Assembly (NCBI GenBank): GCA_021018995.1
Contig: CM037596.1
Location: 6,647,501 to 6,711,500, forward strand
Origin: Chloranthus sessilifolius
Taxonomy: Eukaryota; Streptophyta; Magnoliopsida; Chloranthales; Chloranthaceae
DNA length: 64,000 bases
Direction of reading: 5' to 3'
This document shows positions 13,296 to 26,700 of the stretch, piece by piece; the stretch's first letter is position 1; each line of letters opens with the position of its first letter. The notes below the pieces were generated by a model that saw only the letters and a program-made list of their open reading frames with translations, ran no database searches and was not told the DNA's origin. Position numbers and translations under genes: made by a program.

Positions 13296-14779
13296 TTGGT
13301 ATCTTTTTTTTTTTTTTTTGTATTTTGAATTCTTTTCGATTTTTGCAGATTCACAGTGTTAATAAGCACAAGAGTTTTATACAAGTTTTCGTTGTTTTCA
13401 AAGTTGCTATTACCAAAGCTTACCTTCATGTGGTGAATGGTTTATAGATGTTGAGCTTTTGATCCTCTAGGTATGGTAATATTTTTCCAAACAGCTGGTC
13501 TGTAGGTATGGTAATACTTTTCCAATTTACTAGACATCCTTTCTATTCCTGTTATGACTACTCCAAAGGAACATCCTATGAATTTTTACATTGTTATTAG
13601 CCAGTGGATTGAAAAGTTTGTAATAATGACATTAATCATCGATTTTCTCCTTCGTAGGGAAAGCTAGGAGCCCTTACGGGTCTAATCTATACTCAACCTC
13701 ATAACAGGCTCCCAACCAAACAGATTTTTAGAGTGCCCCTTTCAGAGGCATTTCAAGATCATTTAATGGGAGGGTAGCGAGATTCGTACTCCAAAAATGT
13801 AGCTAAAGTTATCAATAAAAAAAAATGTAGCTAAAGTTGGTAAAAATGACACATTTATATTATTATATGTACCTGATTAAATGTTTGACTCATATTGGAC
13901 TCAAATCACCATTGACATGAATTTGTGAGACTTGACCCTTATTAATTGTAAACTTGGGAAGGATAACGAGGTTATCTATGTCTTTCACCACTGAAGTATT
14001 TATGCTAGATGTATTAGTGGTTTTTTTTTTTTTTTTTCTATTGTATTAGCAAAATAGACTTTCACTTATTAATTTTTTTCTGTTCTATGTTTATTTATTA
14101 TTATTTTGATCAGTTAGGTTTAATTATAGATAGTAGCTTTTATATTAACGCAAGAGTCTAGATGATGATTTAGTCAAAGTTGAAAACCGTTTAGTGCTAC
14201 AATGTCATAAATTTTTGTATTGGATTCTATTATACAATTGAATGGAGAAACGAGAGACAACATGAAGGACTTGGAGTAATAGAGTGTAGCCCTGAACAAA
14301 AATGAGTACAAAAATAAAATAATCAAAGCCAATTGCAAATGAACAGGACAAGGCGAGAATGATGTCGATGGATGGTGATGGTGGGTCTTATTTTCTTTAA
14401 TAAACTTTAGGCTCACCTGGGGGCTCTTTACTTTTGTTATATAATTATAGAAACTGTGTCTAAAGTCTTGATTCTTGAATGTTATTGATTGTTATGCGTC
14501 TGTAATCCAAGAGTTCTTTATTTTTTATGAAAGGAAACTAATGATAGCCAACAGATCTATAGTATTATTGCTTATTTCTAATGCTCTGATGTTGAAATGA
14601 TACATGCAATTTGAGTCAGAGTTAAGCATGACTAATTTTATTTCTGGCTTTGTTAATGCATTGATAAACAAATGTGGTTTGTAGTATGTTAGCTGTATAA
14701 AACTATCCTTTTGTTGTGAAATGTTTTGTCTTCTTTTTTGCATCAAGTTTGATCTCATCAAATCAGACCCAATTGTACA
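10143..14779. other. AT-rich sequence without recognisable genes
   Basis: About 4.6 kb of T- and A-rich DNA. Short open frames (10556-10750, 10795-11013 minus, 11940-12212 minus, 12564-12758, 14174-14416 minus) show no known motif. An (AT)n run lies at 13263-13291 with poly-T behind it. Sequence similar to CTCCGAG/GTAAGTTGATG (11026-11043) would make a strong splice donor, but no adjoining open exon is recognisable. The region may be intronic or 5' to the importin-alpha relic. Confidence 0.5.
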
Positions 14780-14901
14780 TTATCAGTGTTCGGCGATACT
14801 GCATCCGAGTTTGATACCTTGTTTACAATGAATAAAGTTCATTATTATGTGCAAAAGGAATGTGAACAGCAAGTCTTCATTAATTTAGCCTTTATTTGTA
14901 G

Positions 14902-16195
14902 TTTGAGGCAGCATGGTTTTGGCCAATATTGCTTCGGAGACCTCACAACATACCCATGTTGTCATGGTGCTGTTTCGTTTTTTGTGCAACATCTTAGCTC
15001 TTCAAGTGGTGAGGTTCGAGAACAGGTTGACTTGCCTCTCTCTTTCTCTCTTTGTCATTGGTAAGTCAATCATAGTCATCAAATTCTCCGTTTTTTTTTA
15101 AAAATTCGTGAATAATTCCCGAATTTGAGGTTCTTCGAACTAATCGCGAATTATTCGCGATTTTTTCAAAAAAATCGTATGTTTGTTAAAACTCACAAAT
15201 AATTCACAATTTATTCAATAAATTGCGATTTTAATATGTTTTAAACTCTTTTATACTTTTTAATTAAATTTTTTTTTTTTTTAAATAGCTTTTTCTCTCC
15301 GATTTTTGTTTGAATATTTCTAGAACTTGCCAAATTTTGTTGGATTTTAACCTTGCCGATATTGCATAACCCTGGCTTGGTGACTATGAGGTCAATCACA
15401 AAAAAAAATGTGTTTTTATATTGGTTCCTTTTCTCTTATCTTTAAAAAGGCTGTATGGGCATTGGGTAATGTAGCTGGTGACTCACCAAGTTGTAGGGAT
15501 CTTGCTCTTAGTGATGGTGCCCTCATGCCATTCTCGCTCAATTAAATAAACATTCTAGACTATCCATGCTTAGGAATGCTACATGGACTTTATCCAATTT
15601 GAACAAGTATCTAGACAATAGTATTCATTTGATTCGTAATTTTTTTTGCAAATATAGTGGCATGGGTTGGCTGATGAGGAAGTTCTAACATATGACTTTC
15701 TTTGGTTGGTCATATCAGGCAAAACTTGCATTGTTAGTTCTGTGGCATCTTATACATTCAACTAATGAGGAAGTTCTAACATACGCTTGCTGGGCTTTAT
15801 CTTATCTCTCTGATGGTTCAAATAAAAAAATTCAGGCTGTAATTGATTCAGGTTGTTGTCCAAGATTAGTGGGACTTTATCCAATTTGAACAGGAATGCT
15901 ACATGGACTTTATCCAATTTGAACAGGTATCTAGACAGTAGCATTCATTTCCTTCGTAATTTTTTTTGCAAATGCAGTGGCATGGGTTGGCTGATATTGT
16001 GTGGCTTTCTTTGGTTGTTCATATCAGACAAAACTTGTATTGTCAGTTCTATGAATTCTTATACATTCAGATGATGAGGAAGTTCTAGCAGATGCTTGCT
16101 GGGCTCTATCTCATCTCTCTGATGGTTTAAATGAAAAAATTCAGGCTTTAATTCATTCAGGTTGTTGTCCAAGATTAGTGAGACTTCTATTGTAA
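14902..16195 (+). pseudogene. Importin-alpha (armadillo) pseudogene with duplicated exons
   Basis: Plus strand. The exon at 14902-15025 follows a TTTGTAG acceptor and carries FEAAW, then LANIASETSQ (one base lost between them), ending GEVREQ at a GT donor. After an intron, 15458-15560 encodes [18 protein letters not shown], a hallmark ARM-repeat block of importin alpha, followed by LRNATWTLSN (about 15570). The next block, [20 protein letters not shown] (about 15760), is also diagnostic. From 15573 the exon-intron block is duplicated (unit 1 15573-15892, unit 2 15893-16195), with a further 36-base partial copy at the junction. Stops and frameshifts are frequent. There is no IBB domain or C-terminus. 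Importin alpha carries NLS cargo into the nucleus; this copy cannot encode that. Confidence 0.88.
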
Positions 16196-16200
16196 GAATC

Positions 16201-16755
16201 TATCTATAATTTGCATATTTTATTTTTGGGATTGCTTATATTAAAAGCCCTTTGTAGATTTAATTATGTTGCAGCTTTTCATTTTCTTGTTTTCCTGTTC
16301 TGTTAGCTTCATAAGCATTTTTTTCCCTTATATAGGGTCAGTCTTTTCAGTTTTGTGTTTTCTCTTGAAGAAGCTTATAACTGACTAGATTTGTATAAGT
16401 ATTGATGCTAGCTCCTCATCTAAATCATCATCTCATGTGCATCTCACGTGCAGGGTCCACTAGTATATATATATATATACTCATTCGGCATGAGAGTTAT
16501 AAGAAAAGACAAACGTCTTTTAGGACAGTAGTTGATGGACCTTCTGGATGTGATTCCTTGGACTGGGTGCCACAAGCAAACAAATCTTGCTTTAGTAAAC
16601 CATTAAAGGAAGTGGTGCAATTCTCACGTTTCTTGTTATGGGCGATAAATAGTGAGTAAAAGAGAGCGATTCTGACGTCTCTGTGGTTCACATCATCACA
16701 TGCACTTTATTTTTGCACGTCTCTTGTTAGAGAGACAAATAAAGAGCAGACAAAC
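16201..16755 (+). promoter_or_regulatory. Upstream region of the MATE gene
   Basis: 555 bp between the importin relic and the MATE start. It holds a short (TA)n run (16463-16480) and AT-rich sequence; AAATAAAG at 16737-16744 is too near the start codon to name as a TATA box. No defined regulatory site can be claimed. The distance suggests the promoter and leader lie here. Confidence 0.35.
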
Positions 16756-16802
<47 letters not shown>

Positions 16803-17070
16803 GGAGATGGAGAGAGAAGAAGAGAACTCAAGTATCAAATGTCCTCTAATTCCAATCTCTGGAGAAGAAAAGAGGTTGAAGAGAAGAGATGCTGTTTTGG
16901 GAGAGGTTAAAAAGCAATTGTGGTTGGCTGGGCCACTGATATCCGTTAATTTATTGCAGCATTCGTTGCAAATTATATCTGTAATGTTTGTTGGTCACCT
17001 CGGGGAGCTTGCACTCTCAGGCGCTTCCATGGCTACTTCCTTTGCAGACGTCACCGGTTTGAGCTTGTTT
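16756..17070 (+). CDS. MATE exon 1 (N-terminus, first helices)
   Basis: 105 codons ending in phase 0 before GTATGTGC. It covers the cytosolic tail and the first membrane segments ([29 protein letters not shown]). Two in-frame ATGs exist: 16756, which would translate the GA microsatellite as Arg-Glu repeats, and 16807, which gives MEREEENSS, a more normal start. Because the repeat is dinucleotide, only certain repeat lengths keep the upstream ATG in frame, so I prefer 16807 (485 residues). Confidence 0.9.
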
Positions 17071-20000
17071 GTATGTGCTTTCCTTTTCTCTCTCTCTCTC
17101 TCACCTCTTTTGTTTTTTTTTTTTGGATGATTTGCAATAATAGTGCAAATAATAAAATGAATCAAGTGTCATTAGTTAGGTCTGTCAACGGACCGGGTCG
17201 ACATAATACCTGACACAGCTGACCCCGATTTTATATATACAATCATATGCATCTGACTCGATCTTCGGATCATGTTGACCAAGTGGTCAGGTCAGCTCAA
17301 ATCAACCCAACCTGATATTATATATATGGGAAATTTATCTGATCGACCCTATCGGATACACTTTTTATGTCTGAGGCCGCATAAATCGATCAGCTTTTAG
17401 CGAAGCTATTTTCAGCTAACACAAAAAGTCTGAAATACCCCTTACACTTTTTTTCATTCTACATGATTTAAAATTTTAAATATTTATATTTTTCTATATT
17501 TACACGATGTAAAACCGGATCTATGCCGTCTGATTTGAAGGCCACATAATAAAATAGATGGCGCCAAAGATAGACACGAAAAAAGGCAATATCACATCTT
17601 AAAAAAAAAACAAAAAAAAACTTAACAATCGATGGCGACTCTTAACATAATCGGTATTGATCATTTTAAGAGTCGTCATCGACTCTGTACAGAGTCGCCA
17701 TCGATTGTATAAAAAAAAAAAAAAAATTTTGTTATTTTTTTTTACAATCGATGGTGGCTTTAGCGACTTTGTATAGAGTCGCCATAGATTTTATAATTTT
17801 TTTTATTATATATATTTTTTTATTTTTATTTTTTATACAATCGATAGCGACTTTGTACAAAGTCGATGGCGACTCTATAAATAGTCGTTGAACGCTCTGA
17901 AAATGGTCGGTACCAACTGTGTGACGACCCGACTTTTCCAATCCCTCAGGTATAGGAAAGGCCGGTTCGCCAACCTATCGAATAAACGATAAGCCGGACA
18001 AACAGGGCACATATCAGAGTAAAGCGCAATAAATATCCATAGCTAAAATAAAAGCGGAAGCAATTAAAAGTAAAGAACCACCGATGATGGCCGACCATCA
18101 TCGAAACATGGCTCATAACAGAAATCAACGTCTAATATAAAACTATGGTATCCAACTAAAATGGGCCCACAAATTCAAGTCTAACTCTCACCACAAATAA
18201 GAAAATCAATAAGTTCTATACTGGGAAAAACTCCTCAGGAGGAACCTCAAGCTCTTCCTCAGGCACGTAGTCAGGATCAGTCTCACAGCCCTGAATAGCC
18301 ACGTCAATACCTGAACCTGTGACGTATAGTCGGAGTGAGCTAACCAACAAAGCTCAGTAGAAGAAAGACATCTACGGCATTTTACTTTAACTAACATGGT
18401 TTCAAAACAAATATCGAAATATAGCTTGTCAAACATATAAGCAGATAATAAACTAAATTTAGGTGCGGAAATCATATGTAAGATTTATTTTTAAATGTGT
18501 GAAAACAGTTTCAAGAATAGATGCAGTGTTTCAGTGTCTTAGTTTCTCTAACTTCTATATGCAAAGTTCAGTAATTCATAATCCTCAACTTAAAATACCT
18601 CCGAGTAAACTATATCTCGAGAGCGGGAATATAGCCGATGGGAACCCCTACCTACCATCTGGTTCATGAACCCTTTTTCAGGATGCAACAAGCCCTGCGT
18701 AATGAGAAACTTGTGTCGGGGAAGTTGTTCGAGGGAATTTTTGAGGGGTCGTTTAGGTCAATCATAAAACAAATGCAGATACTAATATAATCAGATGGAA
18801 GTCTCTTATATATAGTTCAGGTTCTTGATTTCAGATCTTCAGAGCTTAAGCAGATTCAGGTTTCAGGATTCAGGTAGATTTAGACTTTTAGTCATTAATA
18901 TCAATTTCAATTTACAGATGTGATTTCAATGACATATGCAAGTTCAAAGATTTTAATTCAAAATATCCATGCGAATTAAAATAAAATACTGTAAAGATGA
19001 GATTCTCCTACCTAAAACTCGGAGTTATGCGAAGTCAAGCAAGGTCCTATTGATAGCCTCTCGCCCTCAATCTACATCACAATATACGTTCATGCATTAA
19101 GATAAACTCTAATTACTAATAATATAGACCTATTTAAGCGTTTCCTCAAAAACAAGTCAAAACAGGCAAGTTGCGCCAATCCTAGAATTTGACGTAACAT
19201 TCTCATTTTTTTTTTACTATCAAGACGATTGATTCATGTGTTAGTCAAAACATGAAAGTTGTAGATTTTTATATTAGCTTTCCAACGCAAAAATAATCGT
19301 CTCAATCGGAGTTCGAGATAAAAAGTTATGACAAAAATACTAAGGCAATGCCGGAGTTCGGTGATACCTCGCTCGAGCGATGATAATAGCTCGCTCGAGC
19401 GATTTGACGTAACATTCTTATTTTTTTTTGACCATCAAGACGATTGATTCATGAGTTGGTCAAAACATGAACGTTGTAGATTTTTCTATTAGCTTTCCAA
19501 CGTAAAAAGAATCGTCTTAATCGGAGTTCGGGATAAAACGTTATGACTAAAATACTAAGGTAATGTCGGAGTTCGGTGATACCTCACTCGAGCGATGATA
19601 ATAGCTCGCTCGAGCGATTTGACGTAACATCCTCATATTTTGTTAACCATCAAGACGATTGATTCATGAGTTGGTCAAAACATAAAAGTTGTAGATTTTT
19701 CTATTAGCTTTCCAACGCAAAAAGAATCGTCTTAATCAGAGTTCGAAATAAAAAGTTATGACTAAAATACTAGGATAATGTCGGAGTTCGGTGATACCTT
19801 GCTCGAGCGATGATAAAAACCGACGGGTTTCCTCAACGATTCGCGCCGCGATCGATCCCACGAGTTCACAGAGACAACTCCAACACGTCCCCAATGATCT
19901 CAACCTCTCCCAATAGCCAACTACGAATCCAAGGTTGATTCAAGTTCTTTCTAAGGTTTAAGTGTTTTCAACAAAGAGGGTTCTAGAGAAGGAGGTTTTC

Positions 20001-23000
20001 TAAACCGATCTCCTACGATGATTGAAGAAGAGAGAAGAAGGAGTTTCACACGGTTGGGTAACTATCATCTCTTAACAAAACCTAGTATAATGCGGGAATG
20101 TAATTCCTTCTTATAATAGGATTGCTCACAAAGTAAAACGCACACACACATCTTATGTATTATACACTTCTAATTTTAAAACTCAAGTCCGGTGTTGAGC
20201 GGCTACACCGAGGTCGGTGCACAACTTTCGCACGAGGGTCCAAATGGGATCTAAATTAAAATATGTCCGCACAATCACATCTAGATAAAAATCCAAAACA
20301 AATGGTGACGTCGGTTGCCGAGCCGAATACACACACAGGGTCAGTCTAACTCGGGTTCAAAATACGGGTCTTTACAAACTGTGTACAGAGTTCATATTGA
20401 CTGTGTACAGAGTCGATATCAACTTTTTTTCATATCTATCTTTGACACTATCGATTTTATATTATGGCCTTCAAATCAAACGGAATAGATCTCGTTTCAC
20501 ATCCCGTAACTATAGAAAAATGCAAATATTTAAAATTTTAAATTATATAGGTGTATCCTCTTATTCCTCATTCTAATCCAAGGATCAAAATTTTGGCTGA
20601 AATGACCGAAATTTCAATCCATATTATCGGTTTCGGTCCTCACCGAAACAATAACTTTGATCGAAATTTCGATCCAAATATGTATGGTATTCAAAATTTC
20701 AGTCCAAATATGTATGGTATTTGATCGAAATTTCGGTCCAAATATGTATGGTATTCAAAATTTTGGTCAAATTATCGGCCGAAATTTTGGTCCAATATTT
20801 CGATTTCGGTCCCGTCCTGTGATGACCCGACTTTTTCAATCCCTCAGGTATAGGAAAGGCCGGTTCGCCAACCTATTAAATAAACGATAAGTCGGACAAA
20901 CATGACACATATCAGAGTAAAGCGCAATAAATATCCATAGCTAAAATAAATGCGGAAGCAATTAAAAGTAAAGAACCACCGATGATGGCAGACCATCATC
21001 GAAACATGGCTCAAAACAGAAATCAAAATCAAGTATAAAACTATGATATCCAACTAAAATGGGCCAACAAATTCAAGTCTAACTCTCACCACAAGTAAGA
21101 AAATCAGTAAGTTCTATACTGAGAAAAACTCCTTAGGAGGAACCTCAAGCTCTTCCTCAGGTACGTAGTCAAGATCAGTCTCATAGCCCTGAACAGCCAC
21201 GTCAATACCTAAACCTGTGACATATAGTTTGAGTGAGCTAACCAGTAAAGCTCAGTAGAAGAAAGACATCTACGATTTTATTTTAACTAACATGGTTTCA
21301 AAACAAATACCAGAATATAGCTTGTCAAACATATAAGCAGATAATAAACTGAATTTAGGTGCGAAAATCATATGTAAGATTTATTTCTAAATGTGTGAAA
21401 ACAGTTTCAAGAACAGATGCAGTGTTTCAGTGTCTTAGTTTCTCTAACTTCTATATACAAAGTTCAGTAATTCATGATTTAATCCTCAACTTAAAATACC
21501 TCCCGAGTAAACTATATCTCTAGAGCAGGAATATAGCCGATGGGAACCCCTACCTACCATCGTCATTAATGAACCCTTTTTCAGGATGCAACAAGCCCCT
21601 GCGTAATGAGGGAAACTTGTGCCAAGAAATTATTCAGGAATTTTTGAGGGGTCGTTTAGGTCAATTATAAAATAAATGCAGATACTAATATAAATCAGAT
21701 GCAAGTCTCTTATACATAGTTCAGGTTCTTGATTTCAGATTTTCAGAGCTTAAGCAGATTCAGGTTTCAGGATTCAAGTAGATTTAGATTTTCAGTCATT
21801 CATATCAATTTTAGTTTACAAATGTGATTTCAATGACATATGTAAGTTCAAAGATTTTAATTCAAAATATTTATGCGAATTAAAATAATATACTATAAAG
21901 ATGAGATTCTCCTACCAAAACTCGGAGTTACGCGAAGTCAAGAAAAGTCTTATTGATGGCCTCTCACTCTCAATCTACATCACAATATATGTTCATGGAT
22001 TAAGATTAACTCTAATCACTAATAATATAGACTTATTTAAGTGTTTCCTCAAAAACAAGTCAAAACAGGCAAGTTGCGCCAATCTTAGAATTTGATGCAA
22101 TCTTCGTATATATCTTTTACCATCATGACGATTGATTCACGAGTTAGTCAAAACAGAAAAGTTGTAGATATTTCGGTTAGCTTTCCAACGCAAAACGAAT
22201 CGTCTCAATCGGAGTTCAGGATAAAAAGTTATGACTAAAATACTAAGATAATATCGGAGTTTAGCGATACCTCGCTCGAGCGATGACTCGCTCGAGCGAT
22301 GATAATAGCTCGCTCGAGCGAGATCCTTCAGAAATTTCTCGCTCTAGAGATGACTTAAGCTCGCTCGAGCGAGGGCAGGGAACACCTTTTCGAGTATAAG
22401 ACTTTTAAAGTCAAACTTTTGGTGTATCCTCGCTCGAGCGATGATAATAGCTCGCTTGAGCGAGCTACAGCGACGCGATTTCGCTTGTTTTCACCCGAAT
22501 CGAAACCCATACATTCCAAAGCAAAACCCATGGCTAATCTAATGATTTTAATCAATAATTTTAATTAAAACGTACCTTTAGTCTAAGTATTCCTTGATTA
22601 GAAACAAGTCACGCAAACGGAGCTTCAGAACGAAACCGGCAGGTTTCCTCGACGATTCGCGCCGTGAACGATCCAACGAGTTTACAGAGACAACTCCAAC
22701 ATGTCCCAATGATCTCAACCTCTCCCAAACACCAACTACGAATCCAAGGTTGATTCAAGTTCTTTCTAAGGTTCAAGGGTTTTCAACAAAGAGGGTTCTA
22801 GAGGAGGAGGTTTTCTAAACTGATCTCCTACGGTGATTGAAGAAGAGAGAAGACGGAGTTTCGCACGGTTGGGTAACTATCAAACGGCTACAGTTCTTCA
22901 CGGCACTCACGTCTCTTCCTCTCTTAACAAAACCTAGTATAATACGGGAATGCAATTCCTTTTTATAATAGGATTGCTCACAAAGTTAAGCACACACACA

Positions 23001-23745
23001 CCTCTTGTGTGTTATATACACTTCTAATTTTAAAACTCAAGCCCGGTGTTGAGCGGCCACACTGAGGTCGGTGCACAACTTTCGCACGAGGGTCCAAATG
23101 GGCTCTAAATCAAAATCTGTCAGCACAATCACATCTAGATAAAAATCCAAAACAAATGGTGACGTCGGTCGTCGAGCCGAATACACACACGGGGTCAATC
23201 TAACTCGGGTTCAAAATACGGGTCTTTACACGTCCGAAACCGAAATGAAAACCAAAATTTTGATCCTTGTTCTATTCTACTACAGTCTCTGACGAAAAAG
23301 GTGTATCTAGGTCGATCCAAATAGCAGATCGGAATAATTTGGATCGGAATAGATCTCATTTCATATCGCGTAAATATAAAAAAATGCAAATATTTTAAAT
23401 TTTAAATTATATAGGTGTATCCTCTTCTTCCTCATTCTAATTTACTACAGTCTCTGACGAAAAAGGTGTATCTGGATCGATCCAAATAGCATATATATCA
23501 GAATAGTTTGGATTGAGGAGAAGACACCGTCACCTTCACCACCTCTAACTTTTGGAAATTGTAGTAGATTAAAATGAGGAAGAAGATGATGTTTTTGTGC
23601 GTTAAAGAAAAGGGGTAATTTGGACTTTTTGCTATCCTTAGGGTCGGCTAAGTTCCCAACTGATCGATTTGGGTAAAGGTGAAAATATAGGGCCTCTGAC
23701 GGAAAAGGTGTATCTGACAAGATCGATCAAGTAAATTTTCCTATA

Positions 23746-23783
<38 letters not shown>

Positions 23784-26700
23784 CTTGAACTGCTAGGCTG
23801 GGTCAAGTCGGACATATGCCATTTTCTTGTTAGAGTTATTCTACAATGAGTGTCCACCTATCATGGACCAATATGGCAGTGACTTTATGACGAGCACGGA
23901 TTTCTCATGCATGGAAGTCAATGTAAATCAATCATGCCGTCAGACAAATATGCGGACGCACTATTTAGGCAGCCAAAATTTTGTAGCACACCAACTTTTT
24001 CTCACAAATAATGTTTGCCACTCGTATTCCACTAAATTTTCCTTTGGATTTAGGAGAGGAAGAAGTGGAATGCATATACCAGCCCTCTTATTTTGATATA
24101 ATTTTCTCTATTTTTTTAATCATATCTTCCGTGAAGAATCACAGAAAATCTTTGAGGGCAAGTCATCTCAAGAAAAAGACCAACTTTATTTTGAATTATG
24201 CTACTCTTGTTTTGAAATATATCGGTTTTGGTCAATATCGAACCGAAATTTTAGGTTTAATAGTAAATGAAAGGCAAAATTTTGGCCAAAAAATCCATGA
24301 TCAAACTGCTAAATTTGGGTCAAATTTTCAGTTTTGTTCAGTCGCGAAACTGAAAACGAAACCGACATTTTAATCCTTGTCTTGGAGATTTGGTCTTTTG
24401 ATTTAGTCTATAATGTTGGATATTTACCAAATGAATATTTATTTATTACTTTAATAATATTATTTATTATTAATTTAATAATATTTATTTATTAGTTTTG
24501 CTAATCTTTAAATAATTCCTTAAAATTGTTGGTTCCATATGAAAAAGATGTTTGTTACAATACTTGAACATTCAACCTTCAAGTCAAATTGATTTAAAGT
24601 TTGAATTATATTAGAGGGAAAATATTTCCCACCACAAGTTTAAAAGGGTTTGCAAAAATTTTATCCTACCTCACTATTTTATAAGAATGATCCATGCCAT
24701 ATATATATAAACTTACCTTCCATATCGTTTGGTTTGAAAAGAGGAAAATAACTCATAGTGGCTGTTCGCCATAGCAGGCACGCGCGTGTGCGATGTGCGA
24801 ATGGTGCAAATGACGCTTTTAAGGCGCATCGTCTTATCTCGAATATTAAATCTGTGTCTTCTATATTCGTGTGCCTACCTCACTATTTTATAAGAATTAT
24901 CCATGCCATATATATAAAAACTTATCTTCCATATATTATGGTTTGAAAAGAGGAAAATAGCTCATAATCGCGGTTTGTTGCCGCGCACGCATGCGCGTGT
25001 GTGAGATGTGAGAATGACGCAATTGGCGCTTTTAAGGCGCACATTGCACTTCGCACGACCGCATAATCTTATCTCGAATCTTACATCTGTGTCATCGATA
25101 TTCGAGTGCCTACTAGAGTAATCTCTGTGTTTCATTTCGTTGGGTCGCATACTACAGTGCAACGTAGTGTGTGACAGATTGGTGCTTCACCGAAGGCTTT
25201 ATTGTATCCTGGAGGCGAATTTGCCGTTATCCCGTTGCATATAGGGGGCAAATATTGTCTTAAAACCAACGATCTATTGGCGCCTTGAAGTAATTCTCCG
25301 ATCTATTTTTCGTCAAAATTTGTGCAATCAGCCAACAATTTTAAGATAATATTTTCCATGACATAAAAGACGATGGAACTCTCCGACACGAAGATCACGA
25401 AACTCGAGTACTTTAATAGCACAAATTTCAAACGATGACAATCAAAAGTATATTTTCTACTCACAACCTTGAAAGTCACATACATTCTCACTATGGACTC
25501 ACCATCATCAGAACAGAAAGATGAAACACTTGAAGAAGGTAGAATCCGTACGAAATGGAAAAGCGACAATTACACATGCAAAGGCTATATTCTTAGCGCT
25601 CTTGTCGATTTTCTATTCGATATCTATCAAATTTATAAAGTTGTAAAAGAGATATGAGAGGCTCTTGAACGGAAGTACAAAGCAAAAGAAGTCGACGTGC
25701 GCACATACTTAGTAAGTGAGTTATTTAATTTTAAGATATATGATTATAAACCTATTTTGGAGCAAGTGTACCAGATGCAAATTATCTTCAATAATCTTGT
25801 GACGGAAGGAAGCACAACAGACGAAGGTTTTCAAGTCTCTGCGGTTATTGCAAAATTACCATTGAGATGGAAAGATTACCGTAAGAGTTTGAAACATACG
25901 AAAAAAGATCGTACTATGGAGGAACTCTTGACTCATCTTCGCATAGAAGAAGAGGCTCGCCTACGTGACAAGGAGAAGGAAAAAATTGAACTCGTCTCCA
26001 ATTCTCACCTTGTTGAAGATGCATCCACATCGAAGAAGAAAAATAAAGGGAAGAACTTCAAACTTAGGCCGAATAAAAAGGATTTCAAGAGAGGAAAAGA
26101 AAAGGAAAAGATAAAAAACGAGACTTATTTTTATTGCAAGAAACCCGATCATTTCAAGTGTGATTGCCGAGAATTCTTGAAGAATAAAAATCAGGCAAAC
26201 GTTATGAGTGAAGAAGATCTCGTTACGATGATCTCTGAAGCAATATGGTAGATGGTGGAAATGAATGGTGACTTAATTTTGGGGCTATTAAACATATGAC
26301 CTACGATAGGAATAACTTTGTATCCTATGATGCGTCACATGATGGACATGAATTGTACATGGAAAATTTCACTACTGCAAAAGTTATCGAACAAGGAAAG
26401 GTTGTTCTATATTTTACTTCGGAAAAATTTGTAACCTTAAATGATATACTCCATATCCCAGAAATCTGAAAGAATCTTGTATCGGCTTGTATTCTAAACA
26501 AATATGGATTCAAAATCGTGATTGAATCCGATTCCATTGTACTTTCTAAGAAAGGAATGCTTGTAAGCAATGGGTATCCCTCTTGCGGAATGTTTAAGTT
26601 CAATATCAATGATAAATCTGCATCTTCAATTTATGTGTGATTCAATCTTTTTATGACATAATAGATTAGGACATTTAAATTAAGTTATATGAAAAGTATG

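Larger units (their letters stand above)
20579..23269. mobile_element. hAT-like MITE split by solo LTR B
   Basis: Terminal inverted repeats CAAGGATCAAAATTTTGG (20579) and CCAAAATTTTGATCCTTG (23252-23269). Flanks TTCTAATC and TTCTATTC are an 8-bp duplication with one mismatch, typical of hAT. Without the LTR the element is about 275 bp, made of GAAATTTCGGTCCAAATATG-type repeats. A second copy with perfect 8-bp flanks is at 34514-34710. Confidence 0.8.
17328..23741. mobile_element. Long-TIR non-autonomous DNA transposon, heavily nested
   Basis: The left arm (17328-17600) and right arm (20395-20575 plus 23277-23741) are inverted copies. Outer ends are GGGAAATTTATCTGATCGA and, reversed, GGAAAATTTACTTGATCGA. 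Further in, ATTTAAAATTTTAAAT and GGCCTTCAAATC match in inverted order. Long TIRs without coding capacity suggest a Mutator-like element. The target duplication is lost in flanking (TA)n. The arms are separated by a solo LTR (17920-20376) and interrupted by an hAT-like MITE carrying a second solo LTR. Between 17600 and 17919 are GTCGCCATCGA repeats in both orientations. Confidence 0.7.

Noticed and set aside
19191..19835. Regular repeat spacing as a possible CRISPR array
   Set aside because: Units are 215 bp tandem copies without spacers, in a plant LTR.
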